Shown: one piece after another, positions 46,341 through 55,384 of the stretch
How positions within the stretch are numbered: the stretch's first letter is position 1
Layout of the letters: each line of letters begins with the position of its first letter
Source of the DNA: WHSW01 sp963705955
GTDB taxonomy: Bacteria; Actinomycetota; Thermoleophilia; Solirubrobacterales; 70-9
DNA: 64,000 nt
Assembly: GCA_963705955.1 (NCBI GenBank)
Contig: CAVPLH010000004.1
Coordinates: 1 to 64,000, forward strand
Reading direction: 5' to 3'
Made by a program: the position numbers and the translations under genes
Notes under the pieces: model-generated
The model's input: the letters and a program-made list of their open reading frames with translations, nothing else
The model's database searches: none
Told to the model about the DNA's origin: nothing

Positions 46341-46365
46341 GCGAAGACGGCATTCTAGTGGCGAG

Positions 46366-46981
46366 ATGCCGAGGCGACCCGACATGCCGCCGCTGCGCCG
46401 CGAGGCGCTCGACCCGGACCCGTTGGTGCAGTTCGCCGGCTGGTTCGAGCGCGCCTCGAGCGAGGCGCCGCTGGCCGAGGCGATGACCCTCGCGACCGTC
46501 GACGCCGGCGGGGTGCCGGACGCTCGCATGGTCCTGCTGAAGGGGTTCGGCCCCGACGGGTTCCGGTTCTTCACCAACTACGGGTCCGCGAAGGCGGACC
46601 AGCTCGGCGGCGGTAGCGGGGCGCTGGTGCTCTACTGGCGCGAGCTCGACCGTCAGGTGCGGGCGCGGGGGCGAGGTCGTGCGGCTTCCCGGCGCCGAGT
46701 CCGACGCCTACTTCGCGACCCGCCCCCGCGAGTCGCAGGTCGGCGCCTGGGCCTCACCCCAGTCGCGGCCGCTCGCCTCGCGCTCCGAGCTCGACGAGCG
46801 CGTCCGCGAGGTCGAGGCTCGCTTCGACGGCGCCGAGATCAGCCGGCCCGAGCAATGGGGCGGGTTCCTGCTTCGCCCCCGGACGATCGAGTTCTGGCAG
46901 GGACAGGTCGGGCGTCTGCACGACCGCTTCCGCTACATCCGCGACGGCGACGAGTGGCGGATCGAGCGGCTCGCTCCGTGA
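46366..46981 (+). CDS. pdxH: Pyridoxamine 5'-phosphate oxidase, one frameshift
   Basis: FMN enzyme making pyridoxal phosphate; about 204 residues when repaired. First part: PLVQFAGWFERASSEAPLAE, MTLATVDAGGVPDARMVLLKGF, GFRFFTNYGSAKADQL and YWRELDRQVR. Second part, one frame away: GAESDAYFATRPRESQVGAWAS and the C-terminal WGGFLLRPRTIEFWQGQVGRLHDRF ending in IERLAP, both diagnostic. Deleting one G in the GGGGG run near 46669 rejoins them (VRARGEVVRLPG). It is likely an intact gene in the organism. PLP is needed by hemL in this window. Confidence 0.93.
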
Positions 46982-47044
46982 CCGTCAGCCGCCGCGGCGA
47001 CCGGCTGAGCCGAGCGCCGGTCGTCGCGGGGAGCGCGAAGCGAT

Positions 47045-47896
47045 CTACTCGCGCCGCTCGAGCGTGGCGGCGAAGTCCAGCAGCTCGTCGAGGCGCTCGA
47101 AGCGCAGCTCGGCGCGGATCCCGTCGCGAGCTGTACGCACTCGCACCCCGGTGCCGAGCGCCCGCTCGAGTGCCTCCTCGGCGCGGCCGAGAGCCGCCTC
47201 GTGGTCGGGGTGGGGGATCACCTTCGGCGCCGGTCCGAGCCCGGATCGCTTCGCGCGGCGCTCGGTCTCGCGGACCGACCAGCCCGCGGCGACAGCGTCG
47301 CGGCTGAGGCGACGGCGCACGTCCTGGCCCTTGGCGATCAGGATCGCGCGTCCGTGTCCCTCGCTGAGCTCGCCCGCCGCGATCAGGCCGAGGACGTCGT
47401 CGGGCAGGTCGAGCAGCCGGATCAGGTTCGAGACCGCGGGCCGGGTTCGGCCGAGTCGGCGCGCGAGCTCCTCCTTCGAGAGACCGAGCTGATCGACCAG
47501 TGCCGCGCAGGCCCGCGCCTCGTCGACCGGGTTCAGGTCCTCGCGCGCGACGTTCTCGATCAGGGCGGTCTGCATGCGGCCGAGCTCGTCCTCGTCGCGG
47601 ATCAGCGCCGGGACGCGCTCGAGCCCGGCCTCGCGCGCAGCGCGCCAGCGGCGCTCGCCGGCGATCAGCTCGTAGCGGCCGTCGGGCAGCGGGTGCAGGA
47701 CCAGCGGCTGGATCACGCCGGCGGCGGCGATCGAGGCGGCGAGCGCGGAGATCGACTCGGGGTCGAGCCGCTTGCGCGGCTGGTTGGGGCTGGTGCGGAT
47801 CAGATCGACCGGAACCTCGCGGTAGTTGGACTCCGCCGCTTCGGCCTCGGGCAGGATCGCCGCCAGCCCGCGGCCGATGCCCCGCTGTGCGCTCAT
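47045..47896 (-). CDS. parB: Chromosome partitioning protein ParB
   Basis: 283 residues. The N-terminal CTPase/ParB domain has VPVDLIRTSPNQPRKRLDPE, then VIQPLVLHPLPDGRYELIAG and the GERRWRAAREAG motif and ALIENVAREDLNPVDEA; the HTH follows (LSKEELARRLGRTRPAVSNLIRLLDLP). It loads at parS sites near the origin and spreads as a CTP-driven clamp. ATG 47896 overlaps the parA stop (ATGA), so the pair is coupled. No parS-like 16-mer was noticed in this window. Confidence 0.96.
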   Translation of the reverse strand: MSAQRGIGRGLAAILPEAEAAESNYREVPVDLIRTSPNQPRKRLDPESISALAASIAAAGVIQPLVLHPLPDGRYELIAGERRWRAAREAGLERVPALIRDEDELGRMQTALIENVAREDLNPVDEARACAALVDQLGLSKEELARRLGRTRPAVSNLIRLLDLPDDVLGLIAAGELSEGHGRAILIAKGQDVRRRLSRDAVAAGWSVRETERRAKRSGLGPAPKVIPHPDHEAALGRAEEALERALGTGVRVRTARDGIRAELRFERLDELLDFAATLERRE

Positions 47897-48676
47897 GCGG
47901 CGAGCGCCTCGTCGCGCGCCTCGCGATCCGCCAGCTCCCCGGCCAGGGCGCCGTATGCGGCCGCGCCGCTCGAGGCCGGGGCGTGCTCGCGGATCGGGAG
48001 TCCGTGGCTCGGCGCCTCGGCCACGCGTACGCTCCTCGGGATCACGGTATCGAACACCTGTTCGGGTAGATGGCTCCGCAGCTCCGCCTCCACGTCACGC
48101 GCGAGGCGGGTCCTCTCGTCGTGCATGGTGATCAGCACGCCGGTCAGAACCAGCGACGGGTTGAGGTTGCGGCGGACCAGGTCGAGCGTCTCGAGGAACT
48201 GGACCAGGCCCTCGAGCGCGAGGTACTCGGCCTGGACCGGGACGATCACCCGATCGGCTGCCGTGAGCGCGTTGACGGTCACCGGTCCGAGCGACGGCGG
48301 GCAATCGAGCAGGGTCGGGGCGAAGCGCTCCCGGACCGGCCCGAGCCGGTCGCGGAGGCGGAGCTCGTAGCCCTCGAGCCGCGGCAACTCGACCGCCGCG
48401 CCGGCGAGGCTTCGGTTCGCGGGAACGATCCAGAGGTTGTCGGGACCGGCCGGGCGCGCCGCAGCTGCCACCGACGTGTCGGCGCAGATGCATTCATACG
48501 AGGACGGGGAGCAGTCGCGGTCGAGGCCGATCGCGACCGTGGCGTTGCACTGCGGGTCGAGGTCGACGAGCAGCACCTGCCGGCCGGCCGGCCGCCGCGG
48601 CGGCCGCGAGGTTGACGGCGGTCGTCGTCTTGCCGACACCGCCCTTCTGGTTCGCGATCGCGTAGACGGTCCCCAT
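47893..48676 (-). CDS. parA: Chromosome partitioning ATPase ParA, one frameshift
   Basis: About 260 residues when repaired. Start MGTVYAIANQKGGVGKTTTA holds the deviant Walker A (KGGVGKTT); one frame away are VLLVDLDPQCNATVAIGLD, LLDCPPSLGPVTVNALTAAD and VQAEYLALEGLVQFLETLD, the standard ParA elements. The break lies near 48590 in a GGCCGGCCGG run; the frame offset is plus one (one or four extra bases). ParA drives ParB-origin segregation. Overlaps parB by four bases. Pseudogenisation is unlikely for this gene. Confidence 0.94.
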
Positions 48677-48760
48677 CCTCAGCCCCTGCGGATCGCGTTC
48701 GTTCGGCTGTGCATCGCCCTCGACCTTAGCCTCAGCCCAGGCGTCAGAACCTGCTCGAGC

Positions 48761-49438
48761 TCAGGACCGCGCTCCCAGCGGCCGCTTCTTCGCCATCCCG
48801 GGGCGTCGCGGCAACCCGGCCGGCGTTGGACCGAGCTTGCGGACGACGTGGATGTGGCGGTGCCTCGAGCCCGCGCGCGGCCCGACCGCATCGATTGACT
48901 CGGCGCCCATCGCGACTCGCGGGGCGGCGCGCTCGAGCTCGGCCTCCTCGCCCTCGTCGCGACGTCCCTTCCAGGCGACCAGGGCGCCGCCCTCGCAAAG
49001 CAGCGGCGCGGCGAGCTCGGCGAGCGTCGCCAGCCTGCCGACCGCCCTCGCCGTGACGACCTCGTACGCCTCGCGGCCGCCCTCCGGCTCGCCTCGCCTC
49101 GCCCAGTCCTCCGAGCGGCCGCGAATCGCACGCGCATTCGCGAGGCCGGAGGCGGCGATCGCCCGGTCGATGAACTCGGCCTTGCGGCCGACCGCCTCGA
49201 TCAGGTCGACGCGGGTGTCGGGCAGCGCCGCGGCGAGCACCAGGCCCGGGAACCCGGCGCCGGCGCCGAGGTCGGCGAGGCGGGCGGGCGAGCCAACCGA
49301 TTCGAGGCCGCTGAGCGAATCCTCGACGTGCACGCGCCAGGCATCCGCCGGCGCCCGGACGGAGCTCAGCGAGGCGGGGTCCGCGGCGAGCAGCTCGAGG
49401 ACGGGCGCGAGGCGGAGTCGCAGCTCGGGGTCGCTCAA
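48761..49438 (-). CDS. rsmG: 16S rRNA (guanine-N7) methyltransferase RsmG
   Basis: 225 residues; methylates G527 of 16S rRNA. Markers: RVHVEDSLSGLESV, the SAM site LADLGAGAGFPGLVLAAALPD, LIEAVGRKAEFIDRAIAASGL and VTARAVGRLATLAELAAPLL with LVAWKGRRDEGE. The C-terminus is a basic tail that ends in KKRPLGARS. ATG 49438 overlaps the jag stop by four bases. It belongs to the chain rpmH-rnpA-yidD-yidC-jag-rsmG leading to parA. Confidence 0.95.
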   Translation of the reverse strand: MSDPELRLRLAPVLELLAADPASLSSVRAPADAWRVHVEDSLSGLESVGSPARLADLGAGAGFPGLVLAAALPDTRVDLIEAVGRKAEFIDRAIAASGLANARAIRGRSEDWARRGEPEGGREAYEVVTARAVGRLATLAELAAPLLCEGGALVAWKGRRDEGEEAELERAAPRVAMGAESIDAVGPRAGSRHRHIHVVRKLGPTPAGLPRRPGMAKKRPLGARS

Positions 49439-49917
49439 CCGTCGTCGCCGAGCAGCGGGGCGACGATCACGCAGCGTTCGGGCTCCTCGCCCTCGCTGAA
49501 CGTCTCGAGCCCGGAACGGTCCTTGAGCCGGTCGTGGACGATCTTGCGCTCGGTCGCGGTCATCGGCTCGATCTCGATCTCGCGCCCGGTCTCCAGGGCG
49601 CGCTCCGCGGCGCGGTCGGCCTGGCGCTCGACCGCCTCCCGCCGCCGCTCCCGATAGCCCGAGGCGTCGACCGAGACCCGGCGGCGGTCCTGTCGACCGC
49701 GGAACGCGGCCCGGTAGCAGAGCAGCTGAATCGCGTCGATCGTCTGTCCGCGGCGGCCGATCGCGAGACCCAGGTCCTCGCCCTCGAGCCGGGCGATGAT
49801 TCCCTCCGGACCGTCCTCGACCGTGACCTCGGCCTCGAGGTCGAGGCCGTCGACGATCTCGTCCAGAAGCTGCTCGACCCGCTCTACGGGGTCCGAGGGG
49901 ATGCTCTCGCTCGTCAT
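49435..49917 (-). CDS. jag: Jag/KhpB RNA-binding protein (KH and R3H domains)
   Basis: 160 residues. The first half holds VEQLLDEIVDGLDLEAEVTV and the KH-domain loop GLAIGRRGQTIDAIQLLCY; the second half is R3H (EPMTATERKIVHDRLKDRSGL, then SEGEEPERCVIVAP). It binds RNA, and in Gram-positive bacteria affects cell division and elongation. Overlaps yidC and rsmG by four bases each, so translation is coupled along the chain. Confidence 0.94.
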   Translation of the reverse strand: MTSESIPSDPVERVEQLLDEIVDGLDLEAEVTVEDGPEGIIARLEGEDLGLAIGRRGQTIDAIQLLCYRAAFRGRQDRRRVSVDASGYRERRREAVERQADRAAERALETGREIEIEPMTATERKIVHDRLKDRSGLETFSEGEEPERCVIVAPLLGDDG

Positions 49918-50672
49918 CTTCGCTTCTTCTTCTTACGCGGCGGTGGCGGAGGCGGTTTCGCCGCGACGACCTCCTCCGGCGTCCGCGGGGGCGGGGCCGG
50001 GATCAGCTTCTGGACGACGATCTGCTGGCCGAGGCTCCAGACGTTGGTCGTGATCCAGTAGACCGCGAGCCCGGCCGGCTGGCTGGCGACGATCGGCGCG
50101 AAGAGGAGCGGAAAGGCGAGCAGCAGGTAGCGCTGGGCACCCATCGTCGTCTGCGTGGTCGCCGTCGTGTAGATGAAGCTGAGCGCCGTGGTGACGATGA
50201 AGAGGACGATCAGGACCCACTTCTCGGCCCCCTCGGGCACCTCGATGATCGACTGCACGAAGAAGAAGCTCTGGCTCGCCCCGCTGCTGATCACGTCGTC
50301 GCTGAAGGTCGAGGAACGAAGCAGCGAGTAGACGGCGATGAAGAACGGGATCTGGAGGATGAACGGAAAGCAGGAGGAGAGCGGGTTGACGCCGTGAGTC
50401 TTGTAGAGCGCCATCATCTCGCGCTGCTGGCGTTCCTTGTCGTCCTTGTACTTCTCCTGGAGCGCCTTCAGCTCCGGGGCGACGAGCTGCATCCGGCGCA
50501 TCGACTTGATCCCCCGGATCGAGAGCGGCAGCACGAGCAGGCGGACCGTCACCGTCAGCGCGACGATCGCCCAGCCCCACGAGAGGCCGACGTTCTCCTC
50601 GAAGAACTTGATGATCCCCTCGGCGAGATCGACGAACGGCTGGAAGATGCTCAGTACGGCGAGGATCGTCAC
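49914..50672 (-). CDS. yidC: Membrane protein insertase YidC
   Basis: 252 residues, five-helix core. Markers: SWGWAIVALTVTVRLLVLPL followed by the cytosolic hairpin SMRRMQLVAPELKALQEKYK with the conserved Arg/Lys helical region, HGVNPLSSCFPFILQIPFFI, and AGLAVYWITTNVWSLGQQ near the end. The tail is Pro- and Lys-rich (PPPPPRKKKKRR), which in related proteins contacts ribosomes. GTG 50672 overlaps the yidD stop. It inserts membrane proteins with SecYEG. Confidence 0.96.
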   Translation of the reverse strand: MTILAVLSIFQPFVDLAEGIIKFFEENVGLSWGWAIVALTVTVRLLVLPLSIRGIKSMRRMQLVAPELKALQEKYKDDKERQQREMMALYKTHGVNPLSSCFPFILQIPFFIAVYSLLRSSTFSDDVISSGASQSFFFVQSIIEVPEGAEKWVLIVLFIVTTALSFIYTTATTQTTMGAQRYLLLAFPLLFAPIVASQPAGLAVYWITTNVWSLGQQIVVQKLIPAPPPRTPEEVVAAKPPPPPPRKKKKRR

Positions 50673-50983
50673 GCCGCCGCCTCGTGCTTGGTGTGACGGT
50701 GACCCCCGTGGTCACGAAAGAGGCTGCGGTCGGCGAGCTCGTCGACGCCCCCGTCGCTGAACGGGTTACAGCGGATCACCCGCCACGCGGCGACGATCGA
50801 GCCGCGCACGATCCCGAGCTCGCGCACCGCCTCGACCCCGTAGGCAGAGCAGGACGGGTAGTAGCGGCACCGCGGCGGCAGCGCCGGCGCGAGCAGGCGC
50901 CGGTAGAGGTGCAGGGGCAGCAGGAATGCCTCTCTGAGGGCTCGGTTGAGCGGCCCGACCGACCCGGATGACGAGCGTTTCAC
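50669..50983 (-). CDS. yidD: Membrane protein insertion efficiency factor YidD
   Basis: 104 residues with the compact YidD signature: LPPRCRYYPSCSAYGVEAV (two cysteines), RGSIVAAWRVIRCNPFSDGGVD. An N-terminal amphipathic helix (LREAFLLPLHLYRRLLAP) should bind the membrane face. The His-rich tail DHGGHRHTKHEAAA is unremarkable. It lies three bases after rnpA and overlaps yidC, the canonical order near dnaA. Confidence 0.94.
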   Translation of the reverse strand: MKRSSSGSVGPLNRALREAFLLPLHLYRRLLAPALPPRCRYYPSCSAYGVEAVRELGIVRGSIVAAWRVIRCNPFSDGGVDELADRSLFRDHGGHRHTKHEAAA

Positions 50984-50986
50984 GTG

Positions 50987-51358
50987 TTACGCAGCCTCCG
51001 TCAGGCCCGAGTCGCCGAGCAGCTCGGTGAGCGCCGCGGCGATTCCCGCGGTGCCCTCGCGCTCGACCAGGCCGGCGGCGTCGGGGCGCGCGACGAGGAC
51101 GAAGTCGTGGTCGGTCGGAGGCGCCGTGTCGAGATTCCAGAACGCCTCTCGCAGCGCTCGCTTGACCGCGTTTCGCTCCACGGCCCCCCCGACCTTGCGG
51201 CTCACCGAGATCCCGAGCCGCACCTCGCCCGCAGCGTCGGCGGGCCGTGGGAACGAGTAGAGGACGAGGAACCGGTTGGCCCGTGAACGACCGTCGCGAT
51301 AGACGCGGTCGAAGTCCCCGCTGCGCGACAGCCTGCCGCGCTTTCGACGGTCGCTCAT
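50987..51358 (-). CDS. rnpA: Ribonuclease P protein component
   Basis: 123 residues; protein subunit that helps RNase P RNA mature tRNA 5' ends. Start MSDRRKRGRLSRSGDFDRVY; signature ISVSRKVGGAVERNAVKRALREAF with the RNR-like basic helix; DHDFVLVARPDAAGL follows. ATG 51358 is set by homology, as the frame runs far upstream. It follows rpmH by 14 bases in the usual rpmH-rnpA pair. Confidence 0.95.
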   Translation of the reverse strand: MSDRRKRGRLSRSGDFDRVYRDGRSRANRFLVLYSFPRPADAAGEVRLGISVSRKVGGAVERNAVKRALREAFWNLDTAPPTDHDFVLVARPDAAGLVEREGTAGIAAALTELLGDSGLTEAA

Positions 51359-51372
51359 CCCGGCGGCGATAC

Positions 51373-51507
51373 CTACGGCGTCAAGCGCGCGCGGCCCTTG
51401 CGCCGGCGGCGGCGGATGACGTCGCGGCCCGAACGCGTGCGCATCCGGGCGCGGAATCCGTGCGTCCGTGCCCGTTTGCGCTTCTTCGGCTGCCAGGTGC
51501 GCTTCAT
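51373..51507 (-). CDS. rpmH: 50S ribosomal protein L34
   Basis: 44 residues: MKRTWQPKKRKRARTHGFRA, then RMRTRSGRDVIRRRRRKGRA and RLTP. All family hallmarks (TWQPKKRKR, HGFRxRM, T-x-x-G-R-x-V-I-x-R-R-R-x-K-G-R-x-x-L) are present. It heads the minus-strand chain and is divergent from dnaA, with 98 bases between the starts that should hold both promoters. No typical -35/-10 is obvious there. Confidence 0.97.
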   Translation of the reverse strand: MKRTWQPKKRKRARTHGFRARMRTRSGRDVIRRRRRKGRARLTP

Positions 51508-51605
51508 CGGTCGGGGGAGTGTACAGAGGGCGCCTGGTTCTTCTTCCCGCGATTTGCGGGGTGGCGAGCGGGCGCTCTGAGCGGGCGTATGTATGGTCGG
51601 CCGCA

Positions 51606-52997
51606 GTGCCTCCCGAACCTCCCGTCGCCGAGCTGAGCACCCTCTGGGGACGGGTCCGGGGCGAGCTCGAGCGCTCGCTTCCGGAGTCCACGTTCAGGCT
51701 CTGGCTGGAACCGGTGCGGGCCGTCTCGGCGCAGGGCTCGACCCTCTTCTTGACCGCGCCGCCGGCGATCCGGACCTGGGTCGAGCGGCGTTATGGCGGC
51801 GAGCTCGTAGCGGCGCTCCGACGCCAGGAATCGGGTCTTTCGGAGATCGACTTCGTCGACGGCGAGGGGGCCGCCGAGGGGCCCTCGGCCTCCACGCCGC
51901 GCTCGCTGCCGCTCGACGCGGGCCACACATTCGACCGCTTCGTGATCGGGCCCGGCAGCCGTCTCGCCCACGCCGCGGCGCTCGCCGTCGCCGAGCTCCC
52001 CGGCGAGGCCTACAACCCGCTCTTCCTGCACGGCCCTCCCGGCCTCGGCAAGACGCATCTGCTTGGCGCGATCGTCGAGTACCTGCGTCGCAACCACCCG
52101 GAGCTCAACGTCCACTACACGACCGCCGAGCGGTTCACGACCGAGTTCGTCACCGCTTTGCGCCGTGACGGGCCGGAGGCGTTCAAGGCGCGATATCGCG
52201 AGCTCGATGCGCTGCTGATCGACGACGTCCAGGTGCTCGAGGGCAAGCAGCGCACCGAGGAGGAGTTCGTCCACACGTTCAACGCGCTGCACGGGGCCGG
52301 CAAGCAGATCGTCCTCTCCAGCGACCGGCCGCCCGAGGCGCTCTCGCGGCTCGCCGCACGGCTCCGCGATCGTTTTCGCTGGGGGCTCCAGGTCGAGCTC
52401 GACCCCCCGGACCTCCGTACCCGAATCGCCCTCGTCTGGCGACTCGCCGCCGACGCGAGCCCGGGTCTGGTCGAGCCAACGGCGCTCGTCGAGATCGCCA
52501 ACCGCGTCCCCGAGAACGTCCGCGTCCTCGAGGGCGCCATGACCCGTGTCCTCGCGGTCGCCTCATTGCTCAGCGAGCCGCTCTCGAGCGCGATCGTCAG
52601 GCGTGCGCTGGAGGGCGAGGGTCGTGTCGATGCTCCGCCGACCGCCGAGCCTCCGTCGCTCGTCGCGATCCAGACCGCCGTCTGCGAGCTGCGTGGGGTG
52701 AGCCGGCCGGACCTGCTCTCGAGCGGCCGCTCCGCACCGCTCGTCCAGGCGCGTCAGCTCGCCATGTACCTGGCCCGCGAACTGACCGCGATGTCGCTCG
52801 CCGAGATCGCCCGCGGCTTCAACCGCGACCACACGACCGTGATCCACGCGATCCGCACCGTCTCGGGACGTCTCGAGCCCGACTCGGATACGACCCGCGC
52901 CATCCACACCATCCGTGCAAACCTGGGCAACCCCGTGGTCCGCCACGATCTCCGCTCACCCGAGCGCCGAGGCGATCCACACGACCGAGCTCGCTGA
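51606..52997 (+). CDS. dnaA: Chromosomal replication initiator DnaA
   Basis: 463 residues, GTG start. Domain I: LWGRVRGELERSLPESTFRLWLEPVRAV; short domain II; AAA+ domain with FDRFVIGPGSRLAHAAALAV, Walker A GPPGLGKTHLL, Walker B LLIDDVQVLEGK and sensor region VLSSDRPPEAL; domain IV DNA binding with the signature SLAEIARGFNRDHTTVIHAIR. An extra Arg-rich tail (RSPERRGDPHDRAR) follows. It binds boxes in the spacer just downstream and at its own 3' end. Confidence 0.97.
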   Translation: MPPEPPVAELSTLWGRVRGELERSLPESTFRLWLEPVRAVSAQGSTLFLTAPPAIRTWVERRYGGELVAALRRQESGLSEIDFVDGEGAAEGPSASTPRSLPLDAGHTFDRFVIGPGSRLAHAAALAVAELPGEAYNPLFLHGPPGLGKTHLLGAIVEYLRRNHPELNVHYTTAERFTTEFVTALRRDGPEAFKARYRELDALLIDDVQVLEGKQRTEEEFVHTFNALHGAGKQIVLSSDRPPEALSRLAARLRDRFRWGLQVELDPPDLRTRIALVWRLAADASPGLVEPTALVEIANRVPENVRVLEGAMTRVLAVASLLSEPLSSAIVRRALEGEGRVDAPPTAEPPSLVAIQTAVCELRGVSRPDLLSSGRSAPLVQARQLAMYLARELTAMSLAEIARGFNRDHTTVIHAIRTVSGRLEPDSDTTRAIHTIRANLGNPVVRHDLRSPERRGDPHDRAR

Positions 52998-53097
52998 TCC
53001 ACATCGATTTCCTGTCGTCAAGCGAGCTTCGACCCAAATCCACAACCATCCACGAAACAGATACATCTGATCCAAATAGGAAGATGAGTGAGGTTCC
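52973..53097. other. Putative oriC: DnaA-box cluster in dnaA-dnaN spacer
   Basis: Four DnaA-box-like nonamers with ATCCAC cores lie in 82 bases: CGATCCACA (52973-52981), TGATCCACA (52995-53003), AAATCCACA (53036-53044) and CCATCCACG (53046-53054). The following 43 bases are unusually AT-rich for this DNA and could be the unwinding element. The whole spacer is only 100 bases. Position beside dnaA/dnaN fits an actinobacterial origin; larger arrays elsewhere are not excluded. Confidence 0.6.
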
Positions 53098-54207
53098 ATG
53101 AAGCTTTCCGTTCCCCGCGATGCCCTCTCCGCTGCGCTGCAGCTGACCGGCCGAGCCGTCTCGACCCGGGGCACCCTGCCTTCCCTGGGTGGCATCCTGG
53201 CGATCGCCGGCGAGGGGTCGCTGACTCTGCGTGGAACCGACATGGAGCTCGGGATCACCCGGACGCTTGCGGACACCAAGGTCGAGCAGGACGGAACCGT
53301 GCTCCTGCCCGGGCGCCTGTTCGCCGACGTCATCCGCAGCCTGCCGCCCGGCGAGGTGACCCTCGCGCTGCGCCCCGAGCAGCGTGACGTCGAGATCGCC
53401 GCCGGCGCTGCACGCTTTCACCTCCGGACCCTCCCGGCGGAGGATTTCCCGCGCCTGCCCGAGCTCGAGGGCGAGACCGTGAGGCTGCCTGCGACCCCGC
53501 TCGCGGCGACGATCGACCTCGTCGCCCGCGCCGCCTCGCGCGACGAGGTGCGCCCGATTCTCACCGGCGTGCTGGTACAGGCCGAGGGCACGCGGCTGAC
53601 GATGGTCGCCACCGACTCGTACCGGCTCAGCGTCAAGCACACCGAGCTCGAGCAGCCCGTGAGCCAGACCCTGGAGGCGAACGTCCCGGCGCGCGCGCTT
53701 CGTGAGCTCGCGCGGATCGTCGGCTCCGAGGCCGCCGAGGAGGTCGAGATCTCGCTGCCGCGAAACCAGGCGGTGTTCGAGGCCGCCGGGGTGACCCTCT
53801 CGTCGCGGCTGATCGAGGGGCAGTTCCCGAGCTGGCGGCAGCTGATCCCGGAGTCGTTCGAGCACGAGGTGCGCCTGCCGCGGGAGGAGTTCCTCGAGAT
53901 CGCCCGAAGGATCAGTCAGCTTGCGCAACGAAACGCGCCGTTGCGCCTCGCCTTCGCCGAGGGCGAGTTGACCGTGGCTGCCGAAACCCCGGACATCGGC
54001 GATGCGAGCGAGGGGATGCCCGCACCGTACGCGGGCGAGCCGCTCGAGATCGCATTCAACCCGCAGTTCCTCGTCGAGGGCGTCGAGAGCGTCGCGACCG
54101 AGGAGATCGCGATCCAGCTCAGCTCGCCGCTTCGCCCCGGTCTCCTGCGCCCGGTCGACGGGGATGACTTCAGCTACCTCGTGATGCCGATCAGGCTCAA
54201 CGTCTAG
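53098..54207 (+). CDS. dnaN: DNA polymerase III beta sliding clamp
   Basis: 369 residues, three repeated clamp domains. Start MKLSVPRDALSAALQLTGRA; inner elements LPSLGGILAIAGEGSLTLRGTDMELGI, RPILTGVLVQAEGTRLTMVATDSYRLS and the end FLVEGVESVATEEIAIQLSS...DDFSYLVMPIRLNV, including the P-M-R pocket residues that bind polymerase peptides. GAGG lies five bases before the ATG. Second gene of the dnaA-dnaN-recF set. Confidence 0.97.
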   Translation: MKLSVPRDALSAALQLTGRAVSTRGTLPSLGGILAIAGEGSLTLRGTDMELGITRTLADTKVEQDGTVLLPGRLFADVIRSLPPGEVTLALRPEQRDVEIAAGAARFHLRTLPAEDFPRLPELEGETVRLPATPLAATIDLVARAASRDEVRPILTGVLVQAEGTRLTMVATDSYRLSVKHTELEQPVSQTLEANVPARALRELARIVGSEAAEEVEISLPRNQAVFEAAGVTLSSRLIEGQFPSWRQLIPESFEHEVRLPREEFLEIARRISQLAQRNAPLRLAFAEGELTVAAETPDIGDASEGMPAPYAGEPLEIAFNPQFLVEGVESVATEEIAIQLSSPLRPGLLRPVDGDDFSYLVMPIRLNV

Positions 54208-54231
54208 AGGAGCCACGGGCGGCGAACGCAT

Positions 54232-55345
54232 GTGGTCGTAGAAGCGCTCAGCGTCCTCGACTTCCGCAACCTGAGCAGCGGCGAGGTCGAGCTGGGCCCG
54301 GCCATCAACCTGCTCTGGGGGCCGAACGGCTCCGGGAAGACGAACCTCCTCGAGGCGACTTACATGGCGCTCGCCGGCCGCTCCTGCCGGACCCGCGACG
54401 ACCGCGAGGCGATCGCCTTCGGCCGTCCGCTCGCCCGGGTGGAGGCCCGGATCGCGGGCCCGGATCGCTCCCGAACCTTCCTCAGCTCGGTGAGCCGCGC
54501 CGAGGGCCGCCGCCACCTGCTCGACGGGATTCCGGCGACCGCCGAGGCGGCGGCGCTTCGCCCGGCGCTCTCCGTCTTCATGCCGGACCGTCTCGCGCTG
54601 GTCAAGGGCCCGCCGGCGGCGCGCCGCAACCACCTCGACGGCTTCTGCGCCGCGCTGTGGCCCGGGCGCGAGGCGGCCCGCCGCCGTTACGCGCGCGCGC
54701 TCGCACAGCGAAACGCGCTGCTCGGCCGGATCCGCGCCTCGACAGCGACCGTCGACGGCCTCGACGCCTGGGACGCCGAGCTCGCGGCGGCGGGGGTCGA
54801 GCTGATCGCCAACCGCGCCGCCGCCTGCGAACGGCTCCGGCGCCCGTTCGCCGAGTCCGCCGAGGCCCTCGGGCTCGAGGGGACGGCGAGCCTCGCCTAC
54901 CGGCCGCGCAGCGACGCCACGGAGCCCACCCAGCTGCGTGCCGAGCTCGCCGCGCGGCGCGAATCCGATCTCGCGCGGGGCTACACGGGCTGGGGCCCGC
55001 ACCATGACGAGCTCGCGCTCGAGCGCGACGGACGATCGCTGCGCCGCTACGGATCGCAGGGCCAGCAGCGCGCCGCCCTGCTGGCGCTGCTGTTCGCGGA
55101 GCGCCGTGCGCTGCTCGACGACGGCCGCCCGGCGCCCCTGATGCTTCTCGATGACGTGACCAGCGAGCTCGACGCCGAGCGCCGGCTGCTGCTGCTCGAG
55201 CTGCTCGAAGGCGGGCGGCGGCCAAGCGCTGATCACCGCGACCGAACGCGAGCATCTGCCGTCGACCGCGGAGCGGCGTGAGATCGCGATCCGCGCCGGG
55301 CGGGCGCTCGGCTCAGCCTCGCCCGGCGCCGAGGCGGTCGCCTGA
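54232..55345 (+). CDS. recF: DNA replication and repair protein RecF, one frameshift
   Basis: SMC-like ATPase for RecFOR gap repair, about 370 residues when repaired. LSVLDFRNLSSGEVELGPAI, Walker A LWGPNGSGKTNLLEA, GWGPHHDELAL, signature YGSQGQQRAALLALL and Walker B PLMLLDDVTSELDAERR are all intact. Near 55222 one extra C puts the last part out of frame; restoring it gives GGRRQALITATEREHLPST and a normal end at TGA 55345. Start GTG 54232 follows dnaN by 24 bases. Likely functional in the organism. Confidence 0.94.
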
Positions 55346-55384
55346 ATGCCCCCCGCCCGCGAGCCGGTTCGCTGATGGCGCGTC

